DNA from: Gordionus sp. m RMFG-2023
Lineage: Eukaryota > Nematomorpha > Gordioida > Chordodea > Parachordodidae
Length of the DNA: 64,000 nt
NCBI RefSeq assembly: GCF_954871325.1
Contig: NC_088775.1
Coordinates: forward strand, 91,270,805 to 91,334,804
Direction of reading: 5' to 3'
Positions 23,298 to 36,959 of this stretch are shown here, piece after piece. The notes below the pieces were generated by a model. It worked only from the letters and a program-made list of their open reading frames with translations, did not search any database and was not told the origin of the DNA. Made by a program: the position numbers and the translations under genes. Each line of letters opens with the position of its first letter. The stretch's first letter is position 1.

Positions 23298-24094
23298 CAG
23301 GGTTGGCAAGTCGGTCAATTGACCAGTCAAATTCAGTCAATTGACCGGAGGAGTATTTGACCTGTCAAATACGGTCAAATACTCTAAAAAATTTAAAGGA
23401 AAAATAAATTAAAAATATGTTTAAAAAAGGGAAAAAAGATGTAAATACATGTGATCACAATGTTTGCTTATTTTTCGGGTCCACAATATCAAGAGGAGAA
23501 CTCACTAGTAGTGTAATTAATGAAGTATGTGATATAATTCAAGAATTAGCTATTTTACAAGGTAGTGATGACCAAAATATTTTAAGTGATATAATTAATT
23601 TCAGAAGCAAAAACAGCATGTTTAATATAGCAAAATATGTGAAAAGTAGTAATTTCCAGAAACAATCAATCCCGACCTCAAGTTAATAGATTAAACTTTG
23701 TCTACCCTGCCCATTAAGAGACTAACAATTCCTAGTTCTACTTCTTCTTTAGAAAGAAATAGGTCGATTTGGGTTAATATTCTTATGAAAATAGAAATCG
23801 ATTTAAGATCTAAGATATCAGGAAAATTGTTTAAAAAATATTAAAGAAAATCATAATATTGAATATGAATCAGAACAAGACTCTGATACAGATAGCTACA
23901 CGTTAGTTATTGAATGAATTTAAAAAATTAATATTATAGATTCATTTTACTATTATATTCAAAATAAAGTTAATATTAACTTTAAAAAAATATATTTGAA
24001 TTTGACCACATTTGACCGTATTTGACCATATTTGGCCGGTCAAATATCGGTCAATTGACCGAAACGTATTTGACCGGTCAAATGCACAACCCTG
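23298..24094 (+). mobile_element. Internally deleted hAT transposon
   Basis: 797 bp with ends CAGGGTTGGCAAG and, inverted, CAGGGTTGTGCATTTGACC. It is flanked by CAACGAAC and CAACAAAC (8-bp duplication, one mismatch). Sub-terminal arms are packed with GGTCAATTGACC and GGTCAAATA motifs, the kind of repeated short sites hAT transposases bind. Inside are C-terminal pieces of a transposase (23417-23925); the N-terminal zinc finger and catalytic core are missing. Confidence 0.9.
23417..23925 (+). pseudogene. hAT transposase C-terminal remnant
   Basis: The first open frame (23417-23686, 89 codons) starts MFKKGKKDVNTCDHNVCLFF. After a frame break the next segment reads LTIPSSTSSLERNRSIW, matching the hAT C-terminal dimerisation motif (the S-S/A-x-x-E-R region of the family). 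A short acidic tail follows (SEQDSDTDS). It belongs to the element at 23298-24094. Too little remains for activity. Confidence 0.82.
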
Positions 24095-24609
24095 CAACAA
24101 ACTAACAGTTTACTTGAAATATCTCAAATCAAAAGAATTTTTAAAAAACTTTATCAAAATAGTTTATAAATAGGAAGAAAAATGATGCTGACTTAAGACT
24201 CAAAAACATAAACATGTTGATTCACACAATATCAGCTGTTGAAAAAGTAATCGCAAATGAGGATTTGGCTTTTGCGCATAACCAAATAATATTAAATCAT
24301 TCCCCTTGGTCTGGAATAGGAGTACCCAAGAAGCTTTCTGAAGAAAATTGTTGGCTTCAAAAAAAAACAAGCACTTTTTATAAGCGCGGTTTAAAGAAAT
24401 CGGCTTAACCAGTTAAAATTTTTTTTTTTAAATGAAATTTTGTATAAAACATATGTAAGTATAGTTTCTTCATAATAAATTTCATAAGGGTTAGGGTTAG
24501 AGTATCCTTCTTCACCATATATAAGATTACATTAGTTCTCCATTACCAGATGTTACAGATAACTGTATACAAGAGAATCCGATAATAGTTAAGATGAGTT
24601 ACTTTAAGA

Positions 24610-24740
24610 ACGGCTCGAATATTACAGTTCGGGCCGGGCCGGTTTTTCTTAAAAATATGTCGGGTTCGGGTCGGGCTTGCAAAACATTTTTTAAAAAAAT
24701 TTCGGCCGGGTTTGAAAAACTAGGCCAGATGCAGATCACA
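24610..24740. mobile_element. Fragment of GGCCCG-rich hAT MITE
   Basis: TTCGGGCCGGGCCGG, then GGGTTCGGGTCGGGC, and at the end AGATGCAGATCACA, matching an end of the element at 11388-11935. The left end is not found. Confidence 0.5.
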
Positions 24741-25149
24741 AATTACAATTGTTTTTTTTGAAAAAAACAATCATTAAATAATGTTAGTGTTTTATTTCTT
24801 CAAAACAAGTTTATGATTACAAAATAATTATTCAGCTTTTTCAGGGAAAAGAATTTATTTAAAAAAAGCACCATGCCTTTCTTTTTGATCACTCAATCTG
24901 AAAAAAATTTAGTGGGAAGAAACCTAAATCCTCTATAAAAATGATCAAATTACATTGAAATAACCATTCGCTTTCATCGTTTTATTATTTTAACAAAAAA
25001 ACGTCATTCTTTGGCACAGCCTTAACTTAGCAGGAAAAGAAATAAACACTGGTAAAATATTATATATTTTATCACAGTGTAAGCGTCTGATATTTTCTAT
25101 AAAAGAATGAAATAATATATATATACTAGAATCCATATTAACTTATAAT

Positions 25150-25430
25150 TTTAAGCATAGGCGTTATCCAGGAATTTTACTAAGAAAGGGAGGGTATGGA
25201 AGCATTATTAGTGTAAAAAATTTTGAGATTTTTATAAAAATAATTTAAGGGTTTTCACTTATTTTTTTCTAAAAAATTTTTAAATTAGTAAAAAAAAATA
25301 ATTAACTTTTACCAATTTTTCTTTTTAAATTCTTCCTTATAACGATATATTATATTTTTAGGAGAGTAGAGGGTATGTATTGGGGTGTAGATAATGATAT
25401 TCACTAGAATTGGCAAATTTGCGAGAGGCC
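25150..25430. repeat. Dispersed repeat shared with 48474-48770
   Basis: About 280 bp beginning ATCCAGGAATTTTACTAAG and ending GTAGATAATGATATTCAC align with ATCCAGGATTTTGCTAAGG through AGCTTAATGATATTTAC at 48.5-48.8 kb. The copies are direct. Likely a non-autonomous transposon; ends are unclear. Confidence 0.6.
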
Positions 25431-25434
25431 ATTA

Positions 25435-25685
25435 TTGAAAAACAGTTGGGGAAGCCATTTTTGGTTACCAATCTTTATTAAAAATTTTAAACGAGAGAAC
25501 CAATTTATTCCTATGTCTGACGCAAATTTTTATAAAGAATTTGCCTCATCATCGAGAATGACAAGGAAGCAAGTTATCAATTTAATAGTAGTTTATATGG
25601 ATTTACCAAAATGGTCAGCTGATTTGCATTCAATGACTCTTTTCAAATGCATTTCCATGAATGCATCGTAAGTTTATGATTATTA
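25435..25685. mobile_element. Partial copy of the 5.2-kb MITE, opposite orientation
   Basis: It shares TATGTCTGACGCAA, CATCGAGA, ACCAAAATGG and AATGCATCGTAAG with the element at 5215-5575. The 78-codon open frame here is probably by chance, since the other copy is not open. Confidence 0.6.
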
Positions 25686-26165
25686 TTATTATTATTATAT
25701 GTGATTGGTTATAATTATAATAATTCATTTCCATCCTACAAAATAAATATTTATGGCTATATTTTCATAGTCATATTTTTAGTCATATATATATAAAAAA
25801 CATGCGTAATATTTTTAAATTTTTGGTCTAAACAATATATAATATTATTCTTCAATATCAATGACCTTTTTTTATTAATAATTTTTTTACTATAGTCGAT
25901 CTTTTGGAAGAGCTATTTCATCTAAATAATCCAGAAAGATTATGGGAACGAATCATTAAAAATTTGTTTATTATTATAGGTCGCATTTCAAAATTTTTTC
26001 AAATATATTCATATAAAAATGCTTTTATTTTATTTTTATATGTCTAATATTCATAACATATTTAGGTCATTATAGCCTAAATTTAAACATCTTAGAGTAG
26101 AGTTTGTTAAAGCTCCTAGCAGTGTTGATTAAACGATTTGGTAATTTTAGCCAAAATAATATTGT

Positions 26166-26288
26166 GGAAGGAAGGAAGGAAGGAAGGAAGGAAGGAAGGA
26201 AGGAAGGAAGGAAGGAAGGAAGGAAGGAAGGAAGGAAGGAAGGAAGGAAGGAAGGAAGGAAGGAAGGAAGGAAGGAAGGAAGGAAGGA
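26166..26288. repeat. (GGAA)n microsatellite
   Basis: About 120 bp of perfect GGAA repeats, inserted in a MITE-like sequence (GTGTTGATTAAACGATTTGG on the left; GTCATCTATGGGCAAAGTC on the right). Confidence 0.97.
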
Positions 26289-26502
26289 TGATTTGACAAA
26301 GTAGAGAGCTCAAACCATTCTGTCATCTATGGGCAAAGTCAAGAATTATAAATCATTGTATTGGTTAATCTTAAGAGGGTTGTTTTTAGAAAAAATCAGA
26401 ACCGGTCTTTTCAACACAATACCCCCCCCCCCCCTTAGACATTTCCAAATTTAAAAAAATGAGCTGAATTAAGATTTTAAGCACAAAAATAAATATAATA
26501 CC

Positions 26503-26656
<154 letters not shown>

Positions 26657-27407
26657 ATAAATTTAAATGATAAACTTTGAAAATTTTAAACCTATTTTAA
26701 AAATTAGATTGTGGAAATGTTATATCGTATAAATCTTTTAAGTAAAACTAACTTCATTACAAACTTTTTTTTTGCTTGCACACCCTGTACATAATAGGTT
26801 TGTCTCAATATCAAAAAATAATAGGCCTGAGCAGTTCTTAATTTTATAGAAATTTATACCATTTTCTTTTTTTCTGTAAATATTTGTTATAACCTACATG
26901 TCGTAAAGGTGATAAAAAAAAATAATAACATGAGTTAGATGGGTGTTTTATGAGATTAACTTAATATTTAAATGATGAGTTGAAAATTTTTAAATGTCAC
27001 TAAATTTGAATATGGAAAATAAATTTCTCTTATTTTTACTATTTCTTTTAAAAAAAATAATTATCTGACATAAATGACAAAGTTCTTGTGGCAGGTTAAT
27101 AGTTTATGACATGAATGTAAACGTTCAATTTGACAGAACAAAATAAAAATCGCGAAAAAGAGAGAAGAAGCAAAGAGTTGGCTATCTAAGCTAGTAAAAA
27201 TTCCATATGTAATTTTTTTTAAAAAATGTTGCTAATTAATGCGTTAGGCTGTTAAATGATTGAAGAATCATATAACCCACCAATGTATTGAGGTTAAATG
27301 TTATTGAGCCGAGCTCTGAGAGTGATTTTTTTTAAAGTCATTCCTTCTTCCCTATTGCACCGATAAACCGCAACCATTTGATAGAATTGCAATGGGAAAG
27401 AATGGAA

Positions 27408-27515
<108 letters not shown>

Positions 27516-27664
27516 GATTTTTTCTTAAATATTTATTTTTACCATTTTAGATACTATATTTAATGAATAAAAGCTATACATTTTAAATCATTTGAAACAA
27601 AAAATGACTATTATAATGGCTTAATTTTTTTTTCCTTGTATATGTTAAAATAATCTCTGTCTCT

Positions 27665-27885
27665 AGTATTGTTAAACGGCTCGATTCGAGCCAATTTTTT
27701 TAAACGCGGTTAACTCAATATTTTAATCATAAAAATTACGGCCTAAAAAAAAACTCGAAATTTAGTTTACAGAAGGACCACAAACCTGTTTTGCCATCTA
27801 TGGAGCTTAATCTTAAGGGCTTTCGTAGATACTTTTTTCTGTATAAAATATTGAGTTATCCGTTTTAAATAAAAATATCGGGTTC
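27665..27885. mobile_element. Palindromic MITE, family A (right end eroded)
   Basis: It starts AGTATTGTTAAACGGCTCG, carries GGTTAACTCAATATTTTAAT, and the inverse TAAAATATTGAGTTATCCG on the right. The terminal CAACACT is lost. Confidence 0.7.
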
Positions 27886-27889
27886 ATTT

Positions 27890-30800
27890 TTAATGTAAAA
27901 GAAAAATTGCGAAAGTAGGACATATAAAAGTTATAGTTATCAGCCAAAAGTAAGCCCGGCATAATTCGGTCCGGGATAGTTATATATATCCTTAAACTGA
28001 TTAGAAAAATTCGTTAATATATATATTATGATATTTTTTTTAAAAAAAACAAGTTAAATTTTTAAATTATTCTTGTAAAAATTTCAAGTATTATTATCAC
28101 TTAAAAGATTTTCGAGAAAAATTAGCGATTTCTTAATACTAAAAAGTTATTCCTTTTTAAAATACAATATCGTATTACTTACACTAAACAATTTTTAGAT
28201 ATTTATTGCATGAAATATATATTATATATATACCTTGTCGAGGACAGGGTTAAGAAGTTCAAATAATAATTTTTTATATATATGAATTGATTATTATTTT
28301 AACAATTCACTTTCCATCGTCAATTAAAAAAAATATATATATATTTTTATTAGCAAAAAACGGAAAAATTTTGATATTTTTTCATTGATTTTTTTTTTTC
28401 TAGCAATTTCTTAACTTTACCCAATTTTAATGTTTTCTTTCACACTTTTGATAATGTGATTTATAATTTGTAATAAGGATTTTAATTGTTTCCCAATATG
28501 TTTGTTAATGTCTGGTTGTGCGTTATACATTTTGGTTAATCGGGGGGAGGTCTGTTTTTTAATTGATATTTATAGGAAATTATCCTAATTCCTTTTCCTT
28601 CAGTGTTTTTTTTTATAAGACAATTTTCGATTCCTTCCATCATTCCTTCCATCATTCCTTTAATCCCTTCCTGCAGCCAACTTTCTTTCTCTCTGTATAT
28701 TTTACTTAAATTTTTTTTTTTATAAAATGAATTATAAAATATAAAAATAAGACAATTTCAAAAAGTTTTACACCCCCCCCCCCCCCCCCCCCCTTAAAAA
28801 ATTTGTAAAATTTAGAGTTGAGGTGATATATACCTTATACACGAAATGAATTTCGAAGCCAAATCCCCATTTTTCATATTTAAAAAAAATTGGGCCTTAG
28901 TATATCATTTAAAATTTGAGAGGATTTCCTAGGTTTCCCATGGATTCAAATATTCCGTTATGGCATCATATGAAGTAGCCGTAAAATTCGGGTTAGGGCC
29001 GCATCTTTAAGTGAGACTAATTTTTTCCAATTCTAATTAGCTCAATTTCAGCTCGGCCAGGAGTTTTACTAAGAGTGGCATTATTTGAGTAAGGTTTTTC
29101 TCCCATAAATTTTTTTGTTAGAGCTTTTTTTCTTAGGTCCAACTTATTACATGCCTTTGGCTTATTTGTATAAATTCATTTTTATTGTTTTTAAATATGA
29201 AAAATGCCCTATTTCTCTAAGCAAATTTTTTTTTTATTAGCTTAAAAATTATATTTAACGAGAAGAGGCGAATCTCCCAAAGGGAGGGAATAATTCCCAA
29301 CCCAGGCTACTCCTAAGCGGAATCTGGCTTAACGCCTGTACCTGCCTTATTGAGCCGTTCCGGGGTCATATAAAAATAACTCGATCCCCATTGGCTCAAT
29401 TCCTAATGCATGCAAATGTTGACAATCAAATCAGTTTTTTTTTTAAAAAATTGACAAGGAAATATTGTTTAAATGTAATATAAAATAGCGACCATAATCA
29501 TTTTCTAAATCATGGTTAATGTAATGTGTAACATATATTATTAGGCGATTTTTTCTTTCGCCCAATACATTATATTTTTGATAGATAAAAAAAAAATGTA
29601 TACAGTTTTCTTTTATAATTATTAAAGAAAAAATGATAAAATCATAAAGGGGGATGGGATGAATACGATGTTTTTTTCTATATTTCGATTATCCAACATT
29701 TTTATTTGCCTTTTTGGTACCCACATAAATTAATACTGTTGTTAAACGGCCCGCGGGCCAGTTTAAGATTTTAGCCAAAAAATAATATTATTGTAAAACA
29801 TGGAGATTCATTTTCTCGTATGTAGCAGAGAGGTCTGGACCTCTATTTGCCCAAATATCGAGGCAAACGTTATATTATTGGTTGAAATCTTGATCGGGTC
29901 GCGAACAACCCAATTATCCAATCACTTTTCTTTTCTTTTTTTTTTTAAAAAAAAGTTAACCAATCAAATTTCATATGTTAAAAAATCACCCCCCCCCCTT
30001 CCAAATTTTTTTTTTTTTTTTTACAATTTAAATTTTTTATAATTTTTTTTGTTAATGTTTGTGTTTTCATTAATTTTCAATAAAATAAGTTAGATGGAAC
30101 GTTATAATACTAATCGAATAATCGTTACAACTCTCTTTTTATTCTCGAAATTAAAAAAACAAAAAAAAATATGACGAAGTCATTTTAAAACACCGTGGTT
30201 TGAAGTTAATATGTCGCGCTTAGTGGGTCCAAATCGGACCAGTACTCGAATGGACCATGGTACAGAACATTATATTATTTCCTTCCCTGATTATATTACG
30301 CCAAAACTTTAAAAATTTTTTTTTATTATTACAAACCTTCTTCTGAGAATGGCAAAATTTGAGGAATAATATAATTATCATGGTGATCGAAGGAATAAAG
30401 CGCCAAATATATCGATCCCATCCGGAATAATTTTGGCGGGAATTCCAAAAATTCATCATTAATTTATATGTATAATATAGAAGATTAAAAAAAAAAATTT
30501 TTTTTTCAGGAATAGGAATGGGAAAAGGAGAATGATAGGATAAATTATTCAATCATAGGATTAAAATTTTTGCTAATTTTTTTTTTTTATGGCAGAAGAA
30601 AATATTCTCATTTATACCTTATTTCAAATTTTCTTAATTTACTTTCTTTATTAAACTTCGAAATAATTAATGCGACATTTTTGGCCAAAATTCTAACCAC
30701 TTATATATATAAAATATTTAATTTAATTATTTATTATAAAAAATAATATATAATTTTCTTATTATATTTATATAGATAAATGCAAATGTCAAACTTTATA

Positions 30801-33800
30801 ATAAAATAAAATAAATAATTATTTAATATATATATATTAAGGTATTTTATATAAATAAATAAATATGTAGGAAAGGAGGGAGTTAAGGGGGGGGGGCAAA
30901 GGACATTTAAGTTCATTTATACTAAATAATTCAAATGATTTTCTATTGTGATTTTATTTATATTTATTTTTCCTTATTATTTTCTTTTATTTAATTTTTT
31001 TCCTTATTTTTATCTTTATTTTTATATTTTTTAAATTCATTTTAAAATTTTAAAAGTTATTTTCGTGCAATAATATTTCTCATCGTCATATATCCATAAT
31101 TTTAAAATTATGTGTTTATTTTTCACTATTTTTTTTTAAAAAAAATTACAAACCTATGTTGACATTTATTTGTTTTTGTATTATTTTTCATTATCATGAA
31201 TATAAAATATTATTAAAATAAAATAAAAAATTACTTTTTTTTAAAAAAAATACGGAATATAAGATAATTTGAGCTATGAACCGTCTTACCAAATCCCAAC
31301 CAAACGAATACATCAGATCCGGTTATCCGGTTTAGCCGAATATCGGTTTAGCCGGATATCGGTTTAATTATTTTTTTATTTCGGTCGGGTAAAACTATTA
31401 TTTTAATTTTTTTAAAATCAACCTTCCTTTTATAAAAAAATAGTACATATTTTAAAAAAAAAACAGTTTACATTACTTTGAGTCTCTCAATTTTTATCCA
31501 ACCCCATCAGCAACAAAAGACCCCAGCGAAGCATATCCTTCTATAACAGATTTTTCTCAAAATCTGCCGATATCCAATATTCTTAAGCATTCAACTCCTT
31601 TCTAGGGGGTGATATGTTCCTTTTTATAAAAAATTTTAAATATATATATATTTTTTTTTTAAAAATTAAATCATAATTCATTTTTATTTTATGTGAAATT
31701 GAAATAAAATAAATGAATACGCCCCCGCTCCATCTGATCGGATATATGTTTTGAGATATTTCTGAAATAAAAAGTGTTAGATCGAACTAAGATTCATTTA
31801 GAAACGGGTAAAACGCTCGCGTCACTCGATTGGACGCTGTCGATTGAATGCGAACGCCCTATTGGGTCATTTTTGGTAAGTAGAACAGGAGATATGGGAT
31901 TGATGAACCAAGGGTTCGAACCATTAAGGCATTTTAAAAAGCCCCCCAAAAAAATATGAATGCATTTATTAAATTTTTTTTATCTTGTAAAATCGAAATA
32001 TTTGGTTTTGAAAGCCCTTTTTCGAATAAAAAAAAATAGAATAAAGAAATCATAAAAATAAAATATAAAGTGGAAGAAGAAGAAAAGAAAAGTTTTAAGT
32101 ACAAATGGGAAGGGGAATAAAATAAATAGGATATAAATAAAAAGAATAGAATCGGAATAATAAAAAAAACATAAACCTCTCACCCATTTTTAAAATTATT
32201 TTAAAATTGATGGAATTTTATTTTATTTTTTTTTTAAAAAAAGAAGTATTTAATCTACCCCTGCCATCTGCCTGGCAAGGTTTTTGTTTCGGTCCGCTAA
32301 GGTTTCTGCCGTATAATTAGGGCCAGGACTCGTTCATAAAACTTATGAGGAATGCCATCCTTCATAATCCACCCCCCCCCTTCTCCGACCTTGGAAAACT
32401 CCCTGGAATATACACCTATGGAACCAAAAATTTTTTTTACTAAACCAAGTGTTAAAAAAAATATAAAACGTTTGAAATTAAAGAAAAACAAGAAAGATTT
32501 CATGGTTAAAAAAATGACTTTTATATTATTAATATCGCATTGCCTTTATGTAAAAAAAAATGATAAAGGAATTTTACATGGATTTTTTTTAATAAGGCGA
32601 TGAAATCGAAACAATCTTATCATTGTATACGTATTATAACCAAAGAAAATAATAAAAATAAAATTAATTTAATTTAATGCAGTAAGTCAAGTTTGACCTT
32701 TTGGCATAAGTTAAAAAAGTAAAAGATATGGTAGAAGGGTAGAGGTTAGGTATGTTTTATTATCTATCCTATATCTTTACATTATATATTTATTTATTTA
32801 TTTTTTAAAAAAATATAAAAGAATTTCTTAAGAAAATTTAAAAAAAATAATAATTTAAATAAATTTATATAGTATATATATACTTTTGTTATAATTAGGG
32901 GAGTTTCTTTTAATATATGCGTAAATTTGTTAGTTATTATATATTAAAATAATTTAAAAATAATTTAATTTTATTAAATTTATGCCTTTTTTAAAAAAAT
33001 TTTCACATTATATTATGATATTATGTATTTTATTTTGCTATAAACATTTAGGTATTATTTTAGGGATTTAATAAATAGTTTTACCCCCCCCCCCCCCCCT
33101 TCCCCCCAAAAAAATGATTATTACTAGTTAGACATCAGATGGATCAGTAGGAATTAGCGGGAAAATGTGGAAAAAAGCAATTTAATAATAGGAAATTTTT
33201 TCAATCAGCTGAAATGAGACCTCTTTGGGCGATAGGACATTATAGATAAAAAAAACTTCAGTCATTTATTTTTTAACATGGCTTTGTTTTCTTTTAATTT
33301 TAATTCGCCAAAAATAAAGAGATCATGATTTATGGGGTTATTATTTGATTCATTATGTCATAATAATGATAGTATATTACCTTTCCTTTTTAAATTTTAT
33401 TTATTAATCGTATATTAGTGTGTAAATTATTATTTCCGTGTCGTTATATTTAAACAAAGGTTCAAAAAATAATAATAACGATATATCAAATATGGTGAGA
33501 TAATTTTTATCGTAAAATTTTATTTAAAATAAACACGGTGTATTAAATATCTTTTATTATTTGTATGTACTGTATCTATGGGAATGACCAAAATAAAAAA
33601 TGGAAAAATAACAAAAATTCTTTCATTTCTTTATATGAATATTCAGCCTTCTACAGGGGGAAGAAAAAGGGGCCGGCCCCCCAAAAAATTTTTCTGACCT
33701 CCCGTAAATGGACTTCTAAAACATGAAATCTCTAACGATAATTTAAATACAATATCAATTTGACATCATGAAAATTTTAATATAAATAAGAAATAGTGAG

Positions 33801-33880
33801 ATAACAACAATTTTGGTAAGCCCCAAAAAAATTAACCTTAATCGTTATTATCTAAAATCAATATTTGATTCGATGCTTAT
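27890..33880. other. 6 kb of AT-rich intergenic DNA with homopolymer tracts
   Basis: No host gene is recognised. It contains C runs of 21 (28773-28793) and 16 (33084-33099) bases, a degraded MITE-like block (29738-29900, TTAAACGGCCCGCGGGCC), and two islands of higher GC (29265-29400 and 31780-31950) that match no RNA or protein I know. Several 60-110-codon open frames are poly-Phe/Lys artefacts of AT tracts. Confidence 0.55.
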
Positions 33881-33889
33881 TTCTTAGCG

Positions 33890-34720
33890 TACAGAAGCTA
33901 CCTCTTCGTGGGGACTGGTTCAACAAAAATTACGGATGCTTCAAAAAGATGAAAACATGATTTATTCTCCCGGACTATTTACTAGCAATATTTTCGTACA
34001 CAATCCAAAGAGATGCTGAATTAAATAAAATTATAAAATTAATACCCAAAAATGCTCAATGCACATATACCCCAGATTCTAAACGAAGTAATATCTATTA
34101 TGGCAGATATGGTGCTTGAAATATCTTAGATAAATATAACAAAAGCGAGTACCTTTTTTTTGTCTCACGGCTGATGAGGCAAAAGATGCCTATATTTTTT
34201 TTTCTGGAGAAATCCAAGAAAATTTAATAGGAATTATTTAATATTACAATGTCTTTCTACTGAAAGCATTACTGATTGCAATTTAAAGCAACTTAATTAG
34301 TTGAATATAAATTCAACGAATAAAATAAGACGGGCATATGATGGTGCAAACGTCAGATCAAAATGGAATACTACTTCAAAAAAAAATTAATAATAAAAAG
34401 TTCCATTTTTATAGATTGCTACAACCAAAAGTTGTATCTTGTGGTTCAAAAACGGTATAATAATATTGTCATCATCTTCAATTTTTTTAAATTTATCTAA
34501 TGCATTGTATAATTTTTTTTAGACATTATAACGTATTCTGTAAATATACAGGTCATACTCTTTTAGACCAGAAGTGGACTGGTCATTTAGAAAAATTTCT
34601 CATCATTTATGAGAATTTTGAGGCTATTGATGAGGTATTATTTTACTTTTCTACTATAATTTAGAGGTTTCTACTCATGATTCAGTCAAAGCCTCTGGTC
34701 TTTTATCTCAATGCGGTAAT
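33890..34720 (+). pseudogene. Decayed hAT (DUF4371/ZMYM-like) transposase
   Basis: Pieces in shifting frames match the hAT family that has a DUF4371 region: ILNEVISIMADMVLEIS, LTADEAKDAY (the catalytic-region T-A-D-E-A motif), ESITDCNLKQL, RRAYDGANVRS (normally Q-x-Y-D-G-A) and IDCYNQKLYLVV (normally C-x-A-H-x-L-N-L-V). Many stops and shifts make it a fossil. The ends of the element were not found. Confidence 0.7.
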
Positions 34721-34912
34721 ATAAATTACGTTTTATTTAACCCCCTAATAAAGTATAATAGCAATGTTTTTATAAAATTTAAAAAATTAAATATATTCAG
34801 TGAAAGATAAAATATTTTTTGACATCTTATTTTAATTAGAACCATTTGATAACATTTTTTTTTTTAGAAATTAAAAATAACAACGAAAATTATTATTTTT
34901 GAATAATAATCT

Positions 34913-35083
34913 AGTGTTGTTAAATTATCTAACTTTGACCATCTCTATTGTGGCTTAGTAAAGCTATTAACTTAAAAAATTGAATTAAGCTTCTAAATTG
35001 AGTCTCAACTATTTGAATATTTTTGGATAAATAGATAGTTACACTGTTTTATAGCTGACTAAATTTAGGCATTTTAACAACAC
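34913..35083. mobile_element. MITE, family B
   Basis: It starts AGTGTTGTTAAATTATC and ends GGCATTTTAACAACACC. It shares TTGACCATCTCTATTGTGGC and TTGAATTAAGCTTCTAAATT with the copy at 9290-9481, in the same orientation. Confidence 0.75.
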
Positions 35084-35439
35084 CAATCTTGAGGATGAAT
35101 AATTTTATGAAGATGCCATTAAATAAGTATGGTAAATAAAATTCTATGAATATTTTTGTATTAAATATAACACTGCATATTGATCATAGGCATAGGCACA
35201 CCAGCACAAATGAATGATTCGTAATATTAGCAAAGACTGGGTTTAAATACTAAACATCCTTTGGAAGCTTTGAAAATAAAAATGTTTTACAAATGTAAGA
35301 TAGAAAATGTATTTGTAAATATAAATTATATTTATATAAATATTGTATATTAATTTTTTTATACATTTATAACTTGCAGATTAGCCAAACAGCGAGAAAA
35401 GAATTCTAGGGATATAAATTGACCGAAAGTAATCAAAAA

Positions 35440-36950
35440 TTAAGATGGGAGATGATAAAGAAAAAAGAAAATAATGAATAGAATATTTTCAGGAGCTCCT
35501 CAACTATGTCAAAACCTTATACAAACAATAACAGAACAAGAAATAATCACATGCTTCAAAGAATATGAAACACAACAAAGCTAGGGGTCCAGATGATATT
35601 TCAATAGAAAGCCTTAAAGCTCTAGAAGATGATGGAATACATTTCCTCACAAATCTGCACAATAAAATACTGGGAAAAGAAGAGATTCCTCAAAAATGGA
35701 GGTAAAGCTATCCTAGTTCCTATCTTCAAAAATAAAGGGGATCCACACAATTTTCAAAAGATAGGGACATAAAACTAATGTCACAGTGTCTCAAATTCTA
35801 AGAAAAAGTAATAGAAAAAAGGTTAAGAGACATAATCGAAATAGGAGAGAATCAATTTGGCTTATTGGAAGATCAAGGATTGATGCAATCCACGCATTAG
35901 GCAATGAGCAAAAAATACTAGGTAAAGAACAAAAAGCTACACATGTTCTTTCTCGATCTAAAAAAGGCCTTCGATAGAATTCTAAATAAACTTATCTGGT
36001 GGGCGCTATGCCATAAAAAGGTTCTCGAAAAATATATTAGAATAATACAGGATATGTATATGGGCCATACAACAATGGTCCGTAGCACAACAGGCATTTC
36101 GGCATGCTTCACAAAAACCGAGGGAGCTCATTAATGGTCGGCTCTCAGCCCACTTCTCTTCATGATATTAATAAATGTATTATCACAATCTATACAGCAC
36201 ACAGTCATGTGGAATATGATATTAGCAGATGATATTGTGATACTTGCCGAATCCAACGGTGAAATGAAAGAAAGATTATTGAGTTGGATAAATATCCTAG
36301 AAAAGAACGGACTAAAAGTAAACAGAGAAAAGACGGAGTATATGGTAATAGGAGGAGATGAAAGAGAGAGCATTATATAAATGAATGGCAGATATCGGCA
36401 AATTAAAGCTGCAAAAATTTGGGCTCCACTATAAAAACAAACGGAACAATAGAGAAAGAGATAAAGAGTAAAATTAATCAAGGCTGGTTTAAATAGAGAT
36501 CTTTATCTGGAGTGCTCTTTGAAAAAAGAATCCCACACTTCTACATAGTTCGAAAACATGGCCAACCAAAGAATCAGACGAAATACGTCTACAAACTATG
36601 GAGATGAGAATGCTAAGGATGATTGCTGGGGTAACAAGAATGAATAAGGTGCGAAGTACAAGAATACTTGGAAGTTTAAAGGTAGTGCCCATTAAGACTA
36701 AGATAATGGTAAACAGACTTAGGTGGTAGGGGCACACAATGAGAAGGCCTATATGAACTATATAGGAAATAAGGTTGAAAGTTTGGGAAGTGATGGGTAA
36801 ATGTAAAAGAAGAAAGCCAAAACTTCAATGAGGCCATAAAGTTAGAGCCAATATGAAGAAGTATAAATTAGATAAAAGAGATAGTATGAATAACATAAAG
36901 TGGAGATATTGAATGAGCTTTACCACCAGAAAAGGTGAAAGCTAAAAAGA
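35440..36950 (+). mobile_element. 5'-truncated RTE-like LINE, plus strand
   Basis: About 1.5 kb of a reverse transcriptase in broken frames. Landmarks in order: ARGPDDISIESLKALEDDGI (35583), VFLDLKKAFDRI (35945), WWALCHKKVLEKYIRIIQDM, SALSPLLFMILINVL, LADDIVILAESN (the catalytic DD box, 36221), KTEYMVIGGDE, then TRILGSLKVVPIKTK (36658). The 3' tail is A-rich (36930-36960). Several frameshifts and stops; no endonuclease domain, so it is a dead insert. It matches the minus-strand copy at 44340-45750 closely, so both are of one family. Confidence 0.88.
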
Positions 36951-36959
36951 AAAAAAAAG

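Noticed and set aside
31780-31959. tRNA or SINE suggested by a GGGTTCGAACC box
   Set aside because: The five-base T-stem does not pair and no matching A box or cloverleaf is found. A weak resemblance to the 5.2-kb MITE is possible.
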